5,531 nt of DNA from Treponema sp. Lineage in GTDB: Bacteria > Spirochaetota > Spirochaetia > Treponematales > Treponemataceae. This document shows, in pieces, positions 1 to 5,328 of the stretch. How positions within the stretch are numbered: the first letter of the stretch is position 1; each line of letters starts with the position of its first letter. The position numbers and the translations under genes were made by a program. The stretch lies in the NCBI GenBank assembly GCA_014804085.1, contig JAAVAM010000006.1, positions 96,018-101,548 of the forward strand, read 5' to 3'. A model generated the notes under the pieces. That model searched no databases, was not told the origin of the DNA, and saw only the letters and a list, made by a program, of their open reading frames with translations.

Positions 1-4
1 AAAT

Positions 5-12
5 ACGAGGAA
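5..12 (+). promoter_or_regulatory. distant SD-like ACGAGGAA upstream of the ycgN-type gene
   Basis: ACGAGGAA at 5-12 is identical to the SD region of the gene starting at 5329. Here it lies 51 nt from the ATG at 64, too far for ordinary initiation, and no ATG, GTG or TTG occurs at normal distance after it. If the inverted repeat at 18-57 folds in the mRNA, the unpaired distance to the ATG falls to about 12 nt. Whether it acts as an SD by this route is an inference. Confidence 0.35.
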
Positions 13-17
13 GATAG

Positions 18-57
18 ATAACGAACGATAGTTTTATGACGATCGATCGTTCGTTAT
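18..57. repeat. perfect 12-bp inverted repeat before the ycgN-type start
   Basis: ATAACGAACGAT at 18-29 is exactly complementary to ATCGTTCGTTAT at 46-57, with a 16-nt spacer. The right arm overlaps the 10-bp palindrome CGATCGATCG at 40-49. The repeat ends 6 nt before the ATG at 64. As RNA it would form a 12-bp hairpin next to the start codon; as DNA it could be an operator for a dimeric repressor. It has no T-tract, so it is not a terminator. The repeat is seen directly; either role is inferred. Confidence 0.8.
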
Positions 58-63
58 GTTGTC

Positions 64-504
64 ATGGATTCCTCCGATTTTTACGAAAAAAAGCCGCTCG
101 CGGCATTGTCCGCAGAAGAATGGGAACGGCTGTGCGACGGGTGCGGAAGATGTTGCTACCGAACGTTCGTTGTAGGACGCGGAAAGCGCGAAAAAACCGT
201 CGCGACGCGCATTGCATGCGATTTGCTTGACATACGGACGGGAAAGTGTACTGCGTATGCCGACCGCTTTAAAATGAACAAAGACTGCATTCGTCTGACG
301 AAAAACAACGTGGGCAAATGCGACTGGCTTCCCCAAACATGCGCCTACCGTCTGCGCTATTACAAACGCCCGTTGCTGGACTGGCATCCGCTCGTTTCGG
401 GGCGAGCGGAAAGTGTGCAGGAAGCCAGTATACCGATACAGAATGGCATACACGAATGCGACGCGGGCGACGACTGGAAACGCTTTGCCATTGGTGAATT
501 TTAA
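64..504 (+). CDS. ycgN: YcgN-type (UPF0260 / YkgJ-like) cysteine-cluster protein
   Basis: A 146-residue soluble protein with no signal peptide or membrane helix. Near its N-terminus is the family hallmark CDGCGRCC (Cys24, 27, 30, 31). Further conserved positions are Cys52, Cys62 (GKC, where E. coli YcgN has CQC), Cys75 (DCIRLT) and Cys93 (TCAYRL), followed by WHPL at 107-110. Spacing and length match E. coli YcgN (about 150 residues) almost throughout. Cys86 and Cys132 appear to be extra. The cysteine-rich core suggests metal or Fe-S binding in the cytoplasm; the biochemical role of the family is not established. The ATG at 64 places 20 residues before EWERLCDGCG, close to the E. coli arrangement, and no in-frame upstream alternative was found. 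The start lacks an adjacent SD and is preceded by a large inverted repeat. The gene ends 13 nt before a shared terminator and converges on the META lipoprotein gene. Confidence 0.9.
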   Translation: MDSSDFYEKKPLAALSAEEWERLCDGCGRCCYRTFVVGRGKREKTVATRIACDLLDIRTGKCTAYADRFKMNKDCIRLTKNNVGKCDWLPQTCAYRLRYYKRPLLDWHPLVSGRAESVQEASIPIQNGIHECDAGDDWKRFAIGEF

Positions 505-517
505 ATCATGCTGACAA

Positions 518-549
518 AAAAGCCGACGCACATTCCTGCGTCGGCTTTT
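518..549. terminator. bidirectional Rho-independent terminator
   Basis: A perfect 13-bp stem, AAAAGCCGACGCA (518-530) paired with TGCGTCGGCTTTT (537-549), closes a 6-nt loop (CATTCC). It lies between two convergent genes, 13 nt after the plus-strand stop and 18 nt after the minus-strand stop. Read on the minus strand it is followed by a run of six T (complement of 516-521). On the plus strand the T run is four, interrupted by G. It should therefore serve both genes, more strongly the minus-strand one. Confidence 0.93.
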
Positions 550-567
550 GCTTGCAGTGCGCGCGTG

Positions 568-1329
568 TTATTGCGCTTGTACGAATTGCAGCAGCGTCAT
601 GCCGTCCGCGTCATACAGCGTCAGCCCGTTGCCGTTGAGCGAGTACGAAGCCGTCTTGAAAAGATTGTCGATGAACAATTGTTCTGCCGCCATTTCTTCT
701 TCCGACCCCGCGCGGCGTGTGAGCGGTCCGTCGGCAAATGAAAGCGCGTGTGTCTTTTCGTCCGCCGTGTAGCCGAGGTTCAAGATATTGATGCCCGTAA
801 ATCCTGCCGCGGTGCCGTCCGCAAATGCCAGCGTAATCGTGTTCGGCTGCGAAACAAGCGCATCGCCGGTGTTTGCCGCAGAAAGCTGCCATGACGTGCC
901 GTCCAGAGTTTTCTTCACGAAACGTGCCGTTGTCGTTCCGCCGGAAAGCACGAGTTCGGAATCCGTTACGCTCCAGGTGTCCGCATTGCCGAGCAAGTCA
1001 AGGTACAGCGTCTCAAATTCCATTGCGTCCTGCGGTCCTGCCATGCGCGTGACAGCAAGGTTGGGCGCAAACGTGATTTTGTTTCCGTTTGCGTTCAGAC
1101 CTCCCCTGTAATTGTTCACGCCGGAAAATCCCGCAATGCCGTATTCGCCCTCGCCATTGTCCGTGACGGAAAGCGTCGCCGTGACAATGGCAACTTCCGT
1201 TCCGTCTTTTTCAAAAGAGACCAGTTCCCAGTCGCCGCGCGCATCGACCTTTGCCGTTTTGGAAGCGCATGAGACCAAGAATCCGCATGATGCCGCCACA
1301 AGGGCAAGCGTCGTCGCAAATCGTTTCAT
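568..1329 (-). CDS. lipoprotein with two META (HslJ-like) domains
   Basis: A 253-residue exported lipoprotein. Residues 1-20 form a signal peptide (MKR, then a hydrophobic stretch) ending in the lipobox LVSC, with Cys21 as the predicted lipidation site. Two META domains follow: about 32-139 (GDWELVSF, FSGVNNYRGG, TRMAG, ELVLSG) and 141-253 (LDGTSWQLS, FTGINILN, LTRRAG, GLTLYDADG). META domains occur in HslJ of E. coli and in many surface lipoproteins; their molecular function is poorly known. Typical members carry one Cys in the SGCN-like loop and one in the TRMAC-like segment. Here both repeats have Val71 or Ile180 and Gly98 or Gly208 instead, so the mature chain has no cysteine except the lipidated one. 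The ATG at 1327-1329 has AGGAGA 5 nt upstream. The gene lies 73 nt downstream of the DUF4349 gene in the same direction, has its own promoter candidate and ends at the bidirectional terminator. Confidence 0.9.
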   Translation of the reverse strand: MKRFATTLALVAASCGFLVSCASKTAKVDARGDWELVSFEKDGTEVAIVTATLSVTDNGEGEYGIAGFSGVNNYRGGLNANGNKITFAPNLAVTRMAGPQDAMEFETLYLDLLGNADTWSVTDSELVLSGGTTTARFVKKTLDGTSWQLSAANTGDALVSQPNTITLAFADGTAAGFTGINILNLGYTADEKTHALSFADGPLTRRAGSEEEMAAEQLFIDNLFKTASYSLNGNGLTLYDADGMTLLQFVQAQ

Positions 1330-1334
1330 AGAAA

Positions 1335-1340
1335 TCTCCT
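1335..1340 (-). promoter_or_regulatory. ribosome binding site of the META lipoprotein
   Basis: AGGAGA on the minus strand lies 5 nt before the ATG and fixes the start at 1329. The 23-nt initiation region 1320-1342 differs at only two positions from that of the DUF4349 gene (2344-2366). Confidence 0.88.
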
Positions 1341-1364
1341 GTTTTTATCGTAGGAATTTTCGCA

Positions 1365-1393
1365 ATCATATAGAAAAGAAGCGGTTTTTGCAA
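1365..1393 (-). promoter_or_regulatory. sigma70-type promoter candidate for the META lipoprotein
   Basis: On the minus strand, TTGCAA (1393-1388, 4/6 to TTGACA) and TATGAT (1370-1365, 5/6 to TATAAT) are separated by exactly 17 nt. Transcription would start near 1358, giving a leader of about 29 nt with the SD correctly placed. The -35 box begins only about 10 nt beyond the DUF4349 stop codon, so read-through from upstream may add to expression. Confidence 0.55.
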
Positions 1394-1402
1394 GTGCCGC
1401 CG

Positions 1403-2353
1403 CTACTTTTCCGCCCGTATCCGCGCGAACAGCCGACGAAGCAGTCCCACTTTGCCCAGCGAAAGCCAGAACAGCAGCATGAGGAACAGCACGCAGGGTA
1501 CGCCGAACACCACGACTTTAAGCGCGACAAAACCGAACGCCACGAAGAACCGCGCCACGTCGCCGACGAATTCCCGCGCCGCCGTCCGTATGCTCGGCAG
1601 GACGAATCCGCCGCTGCTGTTTTGGTTTACGGGCAGCTCAAGGTAGACGGAAATCTGCGAGAAGTCGATTTGCGTGGAAAGGCGGTTCATCTGCCCTTGC
1701 ATTCGCTCCAGTTCCGCCGTCACGTCGTTGATTTTTGTTTCGATTTGGAGCAGTTCCTGCATCGTTTTTGCGGTGGTAAGGTAAGCCTTGAGCCGTTCGA
1801 GCAGCACTTTGCGCGTGGAAAGGCGCGTGCTGAGGTCGTAAAACCGTTCGGTCACGTCGTCGGTGTAGATGTTCTTTGATTTGAGGCGACCGAACGTTCC
1901 GCATTCTTCCATTGCCGGGGCGAATGACTCGCTCGGAATGTTGGCTGTGATGGTTGCCGAGGTTTCGCTTTCGGACGAGTTGGAAATGTAGCCGCCGTAC
2001 CGCTTGACCCAGTTTTCGACCATTTCTTTTGCTTCGCCAAGATTCCGCACTTCCAGCCGGAGGTTGCCGCTATAAATGATTTTGCGCTCCTGCCCCGCTT
2101 TTGCGCCGGATTCGCTGCCCGCCGCCGCTGCCGGGGCTGGGACTTCCATTTCTACCGCCATGTCCATGTCGTCCATGACGGCTTCTGCCATTGGTGCCCG
2201 GCTTGCCCGTAACTTTGCCGACGCGTTCTGCATCACCGTTGCTTTTGTCATACCGCCGACGCTGTTCTTTGTGCAAGCAGCCAGCGCGAGCAGGCACACG
2301 CCCGCCAAAACAAACCGCGCCACGCGGGCGGCACGTATCGTACATCGTTCCAT
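1403..2353 (-). CDS. DUF4349 lipoprotein with C-terminal membrane helix
   Basis: A 316-residue protein. Residues 1-26 are a lipoprotein signal peptide ending in the lipobox LAAC, with Cys27 predicted as lipidated. Residues 28-90 form a low-complexity Ala/Met/acidic linker (e.g. DDMDMAVEMEV at 61-71). From about residue 90 (RKIIYSGNLRLEV) a DUF4349-type domain follows, with a charged, probably coiled-coil segment near 178-228 (TRKVLLERLKAYL through ELERMQGQMNRL). A strong membrane helix lies at about 266-299, before a basic tail (RRLFARIRAEK), which should be cytoplasmic. The protein would be held at both ends, with the domain in the periplasm or on the cell surface. The role of the family is unknown. 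The ATG at 2351-2353 is chosen over an upstream in-frame ATG at 2503 because it starts the signal peptide and has AGGAGA 5 nt before it; the longer reading would cross the divergent promoter. No terminator follows, so co-transcription with the META gene is plausible. Confidence 0.87.
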   Translation of the reverse strand: MERCTIRAARVARFVLAGVCLLALAACTKNSVGGMTKATVMQNASAKLRASRAPMAEAVMDDMDMAVEMEVPAPAAAAGSESGAKAGQERKIIYSGNLRLEVRNLGEAKEMVENWVKRYGGYISNSSESETSATITANIPSESFAPAMEECGTFGRLKSKNIYTDDVTERFYDLSTRLSTRKVLLERLKAYLTTAKTMQELLQIETKINDVTAELERMQGQMNRLSTQIDFSQISVYLELPVNQNSSGGFVLPSIRTAAREFVGDVARFFVAFGFVALKVVVFGVPCVLFLMLLFWLSLGKVGLLRRLFARIRAEK

Positions 2354-2358
2354 AAAAA

Positions 2359-2364
2359 TCTCCT
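2359..2364 (-). promoter_or_regulatory. ribosome binding site of the DUF4349 lipoprotein
   Basis: AGGAGA on the minus strand, 5 nt before the ATG at 2353, decides the start of the 316-residue lipoprotein against the longer open frame that reaches 2503. Confidence 0.88.
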
Positions 2365-2384
2365 GTATGCAGTGGGAATGTTCA

Positions 2385-2390
2385 ATTATA
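2385..2390 (-). promoter_or_regulatory. -10 box candidate for the DUF4349 gene
   Basis: Perfect TATAAT on the minus strand (complement of ATTATA). Transcription would begin near 2378, giving a leader of about 25 nt, much like the META gene. No good -35 hexamer lies 16-18 nt upstream and there is no TGn extension, so activation by a regulator is possible. The left arm of the 10-bp inverted repeat (2414-2423) lies just upstream, at roughly -36 to -45. Confidence 0.4.
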
Positions 2391-2413
2391 CTGATAAAGA
2401 AACGCTTTGGGCG

Positions 2414-2487
2414 AAAGGTTACCGTGAGAGACGATGTGATGACAAAGCCGCTGAATATTCCTATAATATTGATCATGGGTAACCTTT
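2414..2487. repeat. 10-bp inverted repeat around the divergent promoter
   Basis: AAAGGTTACC at 2414-2423 is exactly complementary to GGTAACCTTT at 2478-2487, with 54 nt between. Each arm contains GGTWACC, itself nearly palindromic. The rightward promoter lies entirely between the arms, and the right arm falls 1 nt after the ATG at 2475-2477. Possible roles are paired operator sites for a regulator of both divergent genes, or an RNA stem next to the start if transcription begins further upstream. Confidence 0.65.
2439..2467 (+). promoter_or_regulatory. near-consensus sigma70-type promoter for the YidC-fusion gene
   Basis: ATGACA at 2439-2444 (5/6 to TTGACA) and perfect TATAAT at 2462-2467 are separated by exactly 17 nt. 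The expected transcription start, about 7 nt after the -10 box, is at 2473-2475, on top of the ATG at 2475. Two copies of the palindrome AATATT (2454-2459 and 2465-2470), 11 bp apart, overlap or adjoin the -10 box. Confidence 0.6.
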
Positions 2488-5189
2488 TCTTTACGGCGGT
2501 CATTTATCCGCTTACGCAGGTGATTGAGTTTGCGTTCGTTTTGAGCGACAAGATTATGGACAACACGGGGCTTGCGCTTGTGGGTGTGAGCCTTGCAGTG
2601 AGTTTGCTCACGCTTCCGCTGTATGCAGTGGCGAAGCAGTTCGAGGACGAGGAGAGAGATCTCCAGCTCAAGATGAAGGCGCAGACGGACAGGATAAAAA
2701 AATGCTTCAAGGGCGACGAGCAGTACATGATTCTTTCCACGTACTATCGCCAGAATCATTACCACCCGATCATGCAGTTGCGATCCGCTTTCGGAATTCT
2801 TATTCAAATTCCGTTTTTTACGGCGGCGTATGCGTGTCTTTCGCACATGGCGGCTTTGCATGGACAGAGTTTTCTGTTTATAGCGGACTTGGGAAAACCT
2901 GACGCGCTGTTTAAAATCGGCGGATTTACGGTAAACGTGCTACCGCTTTTGATGACGGCAATAAACTGCGTTTCCGGCGCGATTTACACGAAGGGGCTTC
3001 CACTCCGAGAAAAACTACAGGTGTATCTGCTCGCGCTTCTTTTCGTGGTGTTGCTCTACAATTCTCCGGCAGGGCTTGTCGTCTACTGGACGATGAACAA
3101 CGTCTTTTCGCTCATAAAGAATATTTTCTATAAATTCAAGAATCCGCTCAAAGTCTTTTATGGCATCTGCGCGCTCGCCTCTGCCGCCGCCATCGTGTGG
3201 CTAATTTTTACGCGACAGTTTAATTTTATGACAAAGGCTCTTATGATTGTCGCATTCCTCGTCATCATTGCATCTCCGCTGATTGTGCGGGCGATGAATG
3301 CTGCGGTGGACAAATTGCTTTTTCCCTTGCGTGACAACAGGCGGCTTCGGACGGAACTTTTCTTTGCGGGAGCGGGTGCATTCACGTTACTCATCGGTCT
3401 TGTCATTCCGTCGCTGCTCATCGCGTCGTCGCCGGTCGAATTTTCGGGGATTGACAATTATCCCGACCCGCGATTTTTCGTGCGGAACACGTTCGTTCAG
3501 GCGTTCGGGCTGTGCTTTCTTTGGCCGTCGCTCGTGTTCTTCCTTTTCAAGGAGCGCGTGCAGACGATTCTTTCCGCGCTGTTTTTGTTCCTTTCATTGA
3601 CTGCGTTTGCGAACGCGTTTCTTTTTCAGGGCGACTACGGCTATCTTTCGACGCTTTTGGTTTTTACGGAGCGGTCTGACGTAGTGTCTCCTGCGACATA
3701 CGTCGTCGCAAACCTTGCAGTGATTGCGGCGATTTTGATTGCCGTGCTTGCCGTCATACGACTCGGACTTGCGCGCGGGGCTTGCGCAGTGATGGGAATC
3801 GCATGTGCCGCGCTCGTCATGCTTTCGTTCGTGCAGGGGCGCAAGATTTCGGAAGGCTATCGCGAATATCTGCGCGTTTCGGCGGGAACGAAGGCGGATT
3901 CGATCGAACCGATTTTCCATTTTACGCGGACGGGAAAGAACGTGGTGCTGATTTTCCTTGACCGCGCCCAGAACCGTTTTGTCGAGCCGATTCTTGCGGA
4001 AACGCCGCGCCTGAAAGATTCGTTTTCGGGCTTCACGCTTTACAAGAACACGGTTTCTTACAATTCGCACACGCTCATCGGCGCGCCGCCCGTCCACGGC
4101 GGCTACGGATACACGCCACTTGAGATGAACAGGCGAAGTGACATTCCGCTCGTGGAAAAGCACAACGAGGCGATTTTGCTTTTGCCGCGGATTTTTACGG
4201 AGCAGGCGGAAGGATTTTCCGCCGAGTCAAGCGATGCGTCTTGGGCAAACTACAGCTGGATTCCCGACATTTCGATTTTCAAACCGTACCCGAAGATTAG
4301 CGCGCACGTCACGGAGAATGCGTATCTTTCGTTGTGGTATGACGAGCACCAGGACGACGGTGCGGCGTTCACGGTGGCAAGCGCGGTGCTCAAACGGAAT
4401 GTCCTTTGGTATGCAATGTTCCGCGCCGTGCCCGTGGTTTTGCGCCCAGTCATCTACAAGCGGGGATTGTACTGGTCTGCGGATACGGGAGTCGAGGACG
4501 TGAACAAATATCTTTCATGCTATTCCGTGATGGAATATCTTCCCCGGCTCACCGACTTTGACTGCACAACAGAAAACTATTTTTTGAGCTTCACGAACAA
4601 CGCGACGCACACAAGTTTCATGCTGCAAGCCCCGGATTACGTTCCTGCAGCAGAAGTGACCAATTACGGCAATTCCGAATACGCGGGCGATGAGGCGTAC
4701 TCGTCCATGGCGGGAGTCATGCACCGCCTTGCAGAATTCTTTGACTATCTGAAAGAAAACGGCGCGTATGACAACACCCGAATCCTCGTCGTTTCCGACC
4801 ACGGCAGTTCTGGGCGTGAAAAAGATTTTCAGTGGGACGAAAAATTTGAAATGCTCAGACCGGGAAGATACCATCCGCTTTTCATGTTCAAAGATTTCGG
4901 TGACGTGGGCGATTTTGCGACAAGCGACGAATTCATGACGAACGCGGACGGTCCTGCGATGCTTTTGAAAGGATTTGTCGAAAACCCGGAAAATCCGTTC
5001 ACGGGAGATGCAGTGACAAACGCCTCAAAATCGGACGGCGCGCTTATCAACACGTCGAACCTTTTCATGCCGCACCACACGAAAAGCAAGTATGTGTTCA
5101 CGTCTCCTTCAACGGACTGGTATCGTGTGAACAAAAATATTTTCAAATCGGAAAACTGGAAGCAGGAAATCGTGGAGGAAGCGGAATGA
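2475..5189 (+). CDS. YidC/Oxa1-like domain fused to an LtaS/EptA-like transferase domain
   Basis: A 904-residue polytopic protein. Residues 1-222 match the YidC/Oxa1 core: five membrane helices (about 4-24, 33-53, 103-123, 151-170, 183-205), a charged cytoplasmic hairpin at 54-100, then the family-like segments IQIPFFTAAY (111-120) and SPAGLVVYWTMNNVFSLIKN (197-216). Seven more helices follow (about 226-247, 251-272, 295-317, 338-358, 363-385, 406-428, 434-454). Positive charges fall on the cytoplasmic loops, which puts residues 460-904 in the periplasm. That part looks like the alkaline-phosphatase/sulfatase superfamily: NVVLIFLD with Asp496 as probable metal ligand, a Ser/Thr nucleophile candidate in NSHT (530-533), LVVSDHG with Asp775-His776, and His800. 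It lacks the sulfatase CxPxR signature, so a phosphoglycerol or phosphoethanolamine transferase is more likely; the substrate is unknown. The usual groove Arg is Ser43. The start is chosen because MG aligns gap-free with the start of the gene at 5329; it has no SD. An ATG at 2439 (916 residues, weak GAGAG) is the alternative. Confidence 0.85.
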   Translation: MGNLFFTAVIYPLTQVIEFAFVLSDKIMDNTGLALVGVSLAVSLLTLPLYAVAKQFEDEERDLQLKMKAQTDRIKKCFKGDEQYMILSTYYRQNHYHPIMQLRSAFGILIQIPFFTAAYACLSHMAALHGQSFLFIADLGKPDALFKIGGFTVNVLPLLMTAINCVSGAIYTKGLPLREKLQVYLLALLFVVLLYNSPAGLVVYWTMNNVFSLIKNIFYKFKNPLKVFYGICALASAAAIVWLIFTRQFNFMTKALMIVAFLVIIASPLIVRAMNAAVDKLLFPLRDNRRLRTELFFAGAGAFTLLIGLVIPSLLIASSPVEFSGIDNYPDPRFFVRNTFVQAFGLCFLWPSLVFFLFKERVQTILSALFLFLSLTAFANAFLFQGDYGYLSTLLVFTERSDVVSPATYVVANLAVIAAILIAVLAVIRLGLARGACAVMGIACAALVMLSFVQGRKISEGYREYLRVSAGTKADSIEPIFHFTRTGKNVVLIFLDRAQNRFVEPILAETPRLKDSFSGFTLYKNTVSYNSHTLIGAPPVHGGYGYTPLEMNRRSDIPLVEKHNEAILLLPRIFTEQAEGFSAESSDASWANYSWIPDISIFKPYPKISAHVTENAYLSLWYDEHQDDGAAFTVASAVLKRNVLWYAMFRAVPVVLRPVIYKRGLYWSADTGVEDVNKYLSCYSVMEYLPRLTDFDCTTENYFLSFTNNATHTSFMLQAPDYVPAAEVTNYGNSEYAGDEAYSSMAGVMHRLAEFFDYLKENGAYDNTRILVVSDHGSSGREKDFQWDEKFEMLRPGRYHPLFMFKDFGDVGDFATSDEFMTNADGPAMLLKGFVENPENPFTGDAVTNASKSDGALINTSNLFMPHHTKSKYVFTSPSTDWYRVNKNIFKSENWKQEIVEEAE

Positions 5190-5261
5190 CGCGGCATTTT
5201 CTGCGTATCGGCACGATGGGAATGTTTCTTTTTTCAAAAATATGATAGTATGAAAAGATAT

Positions 5262-5281
5262 GGCGGCGCGCGAATGCCGTC
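5262..5281 (+). other. weak stem-loop between the two YidC-type genes
   Basis: GGCGGC (5262-5267) can pair with GCCGTC (5276-5281) around an 8-nt loop, six pairs including one G-U. No T-tract follows, so it is not a standard terminator. The rest of 5190-5328 is AT-rich, with TATAAA-like boxes at 5293 and 5300 but no matching -35, so read-through from the upstream gene is a reasonable expectation. Confidence 0.25.
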
Positions 5282-5318
5282 AGCAGAATTGATATAAAAT
5301 ATAAAGTTTTGATAAAAC

Positions 5319-5323
5319 GAGGA
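5319..5323 (+). promoter_or_regulatory. ribosome binding site of the second YidC-type gene
   Basis: GAGGA, within ACGAGGAA (5317-5324 region), lies 5 nt before the ATG at 5329 and supports that start. It contrasts with the first copy, whose homologous ATG at 2475 has no SD. Confidence 0.85.
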
Positions 5324-5328
5324 ATAAA

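Noticed and set aside
34..531. 165-codon minus-strand open frame opposite the ycgN-type gene
   Set aside because: The plus strand encodes a recognisable cysteine-cluster family. The antisense frame also starts inside the terminator stem.
1381..1402. Terminator after the DUF4349 gene
   Set aside because: The only pairing, GCGG with CCGC around a 12-nt loop, is four base pairs and is followed by a mixed rather than a continuous T-run. It also overlaps the META promoter candidate.
1112..1879. 255-codon plus-strand open frame
   Set aside because: It lies antisense across the META and DUF4349 genes, has a low-complexity His/Arg/Glu-rich composition, and lacks an SD. It is a shadow of the real genes.
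2076..2474. The open frame of the YidC-fusion gene extends 133 codons upstream, to an ATG at 2076
   Set aside because: It runs antisense through the N-terminal half of the DUF4349 gene and across the promoter region. The extra sequence shows no domain, and the paralogue starts at the position matching 2475.
2354..2503. Upstream extension of the DUF4349 frame to an ATG at 2503
   Set aside because: The extension precedes a complete lipoprotein signal peptide, has no SD, and would overlap the divergent gene. The ATG at 2353 has a good SD.
3594..4163. 189-codon minus-strand open frame
   Set aside because: It is antisense within the YidC-fusion gene, extremely basic, and without domain or SD.
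5190..5328. Terminator or promoter between the two YidC-type genes
   Set aside because: The only notable hairpin (5262-5281) has no T-tract, and the TATAAA-like boxes have no -35 partner at suitable spacing.
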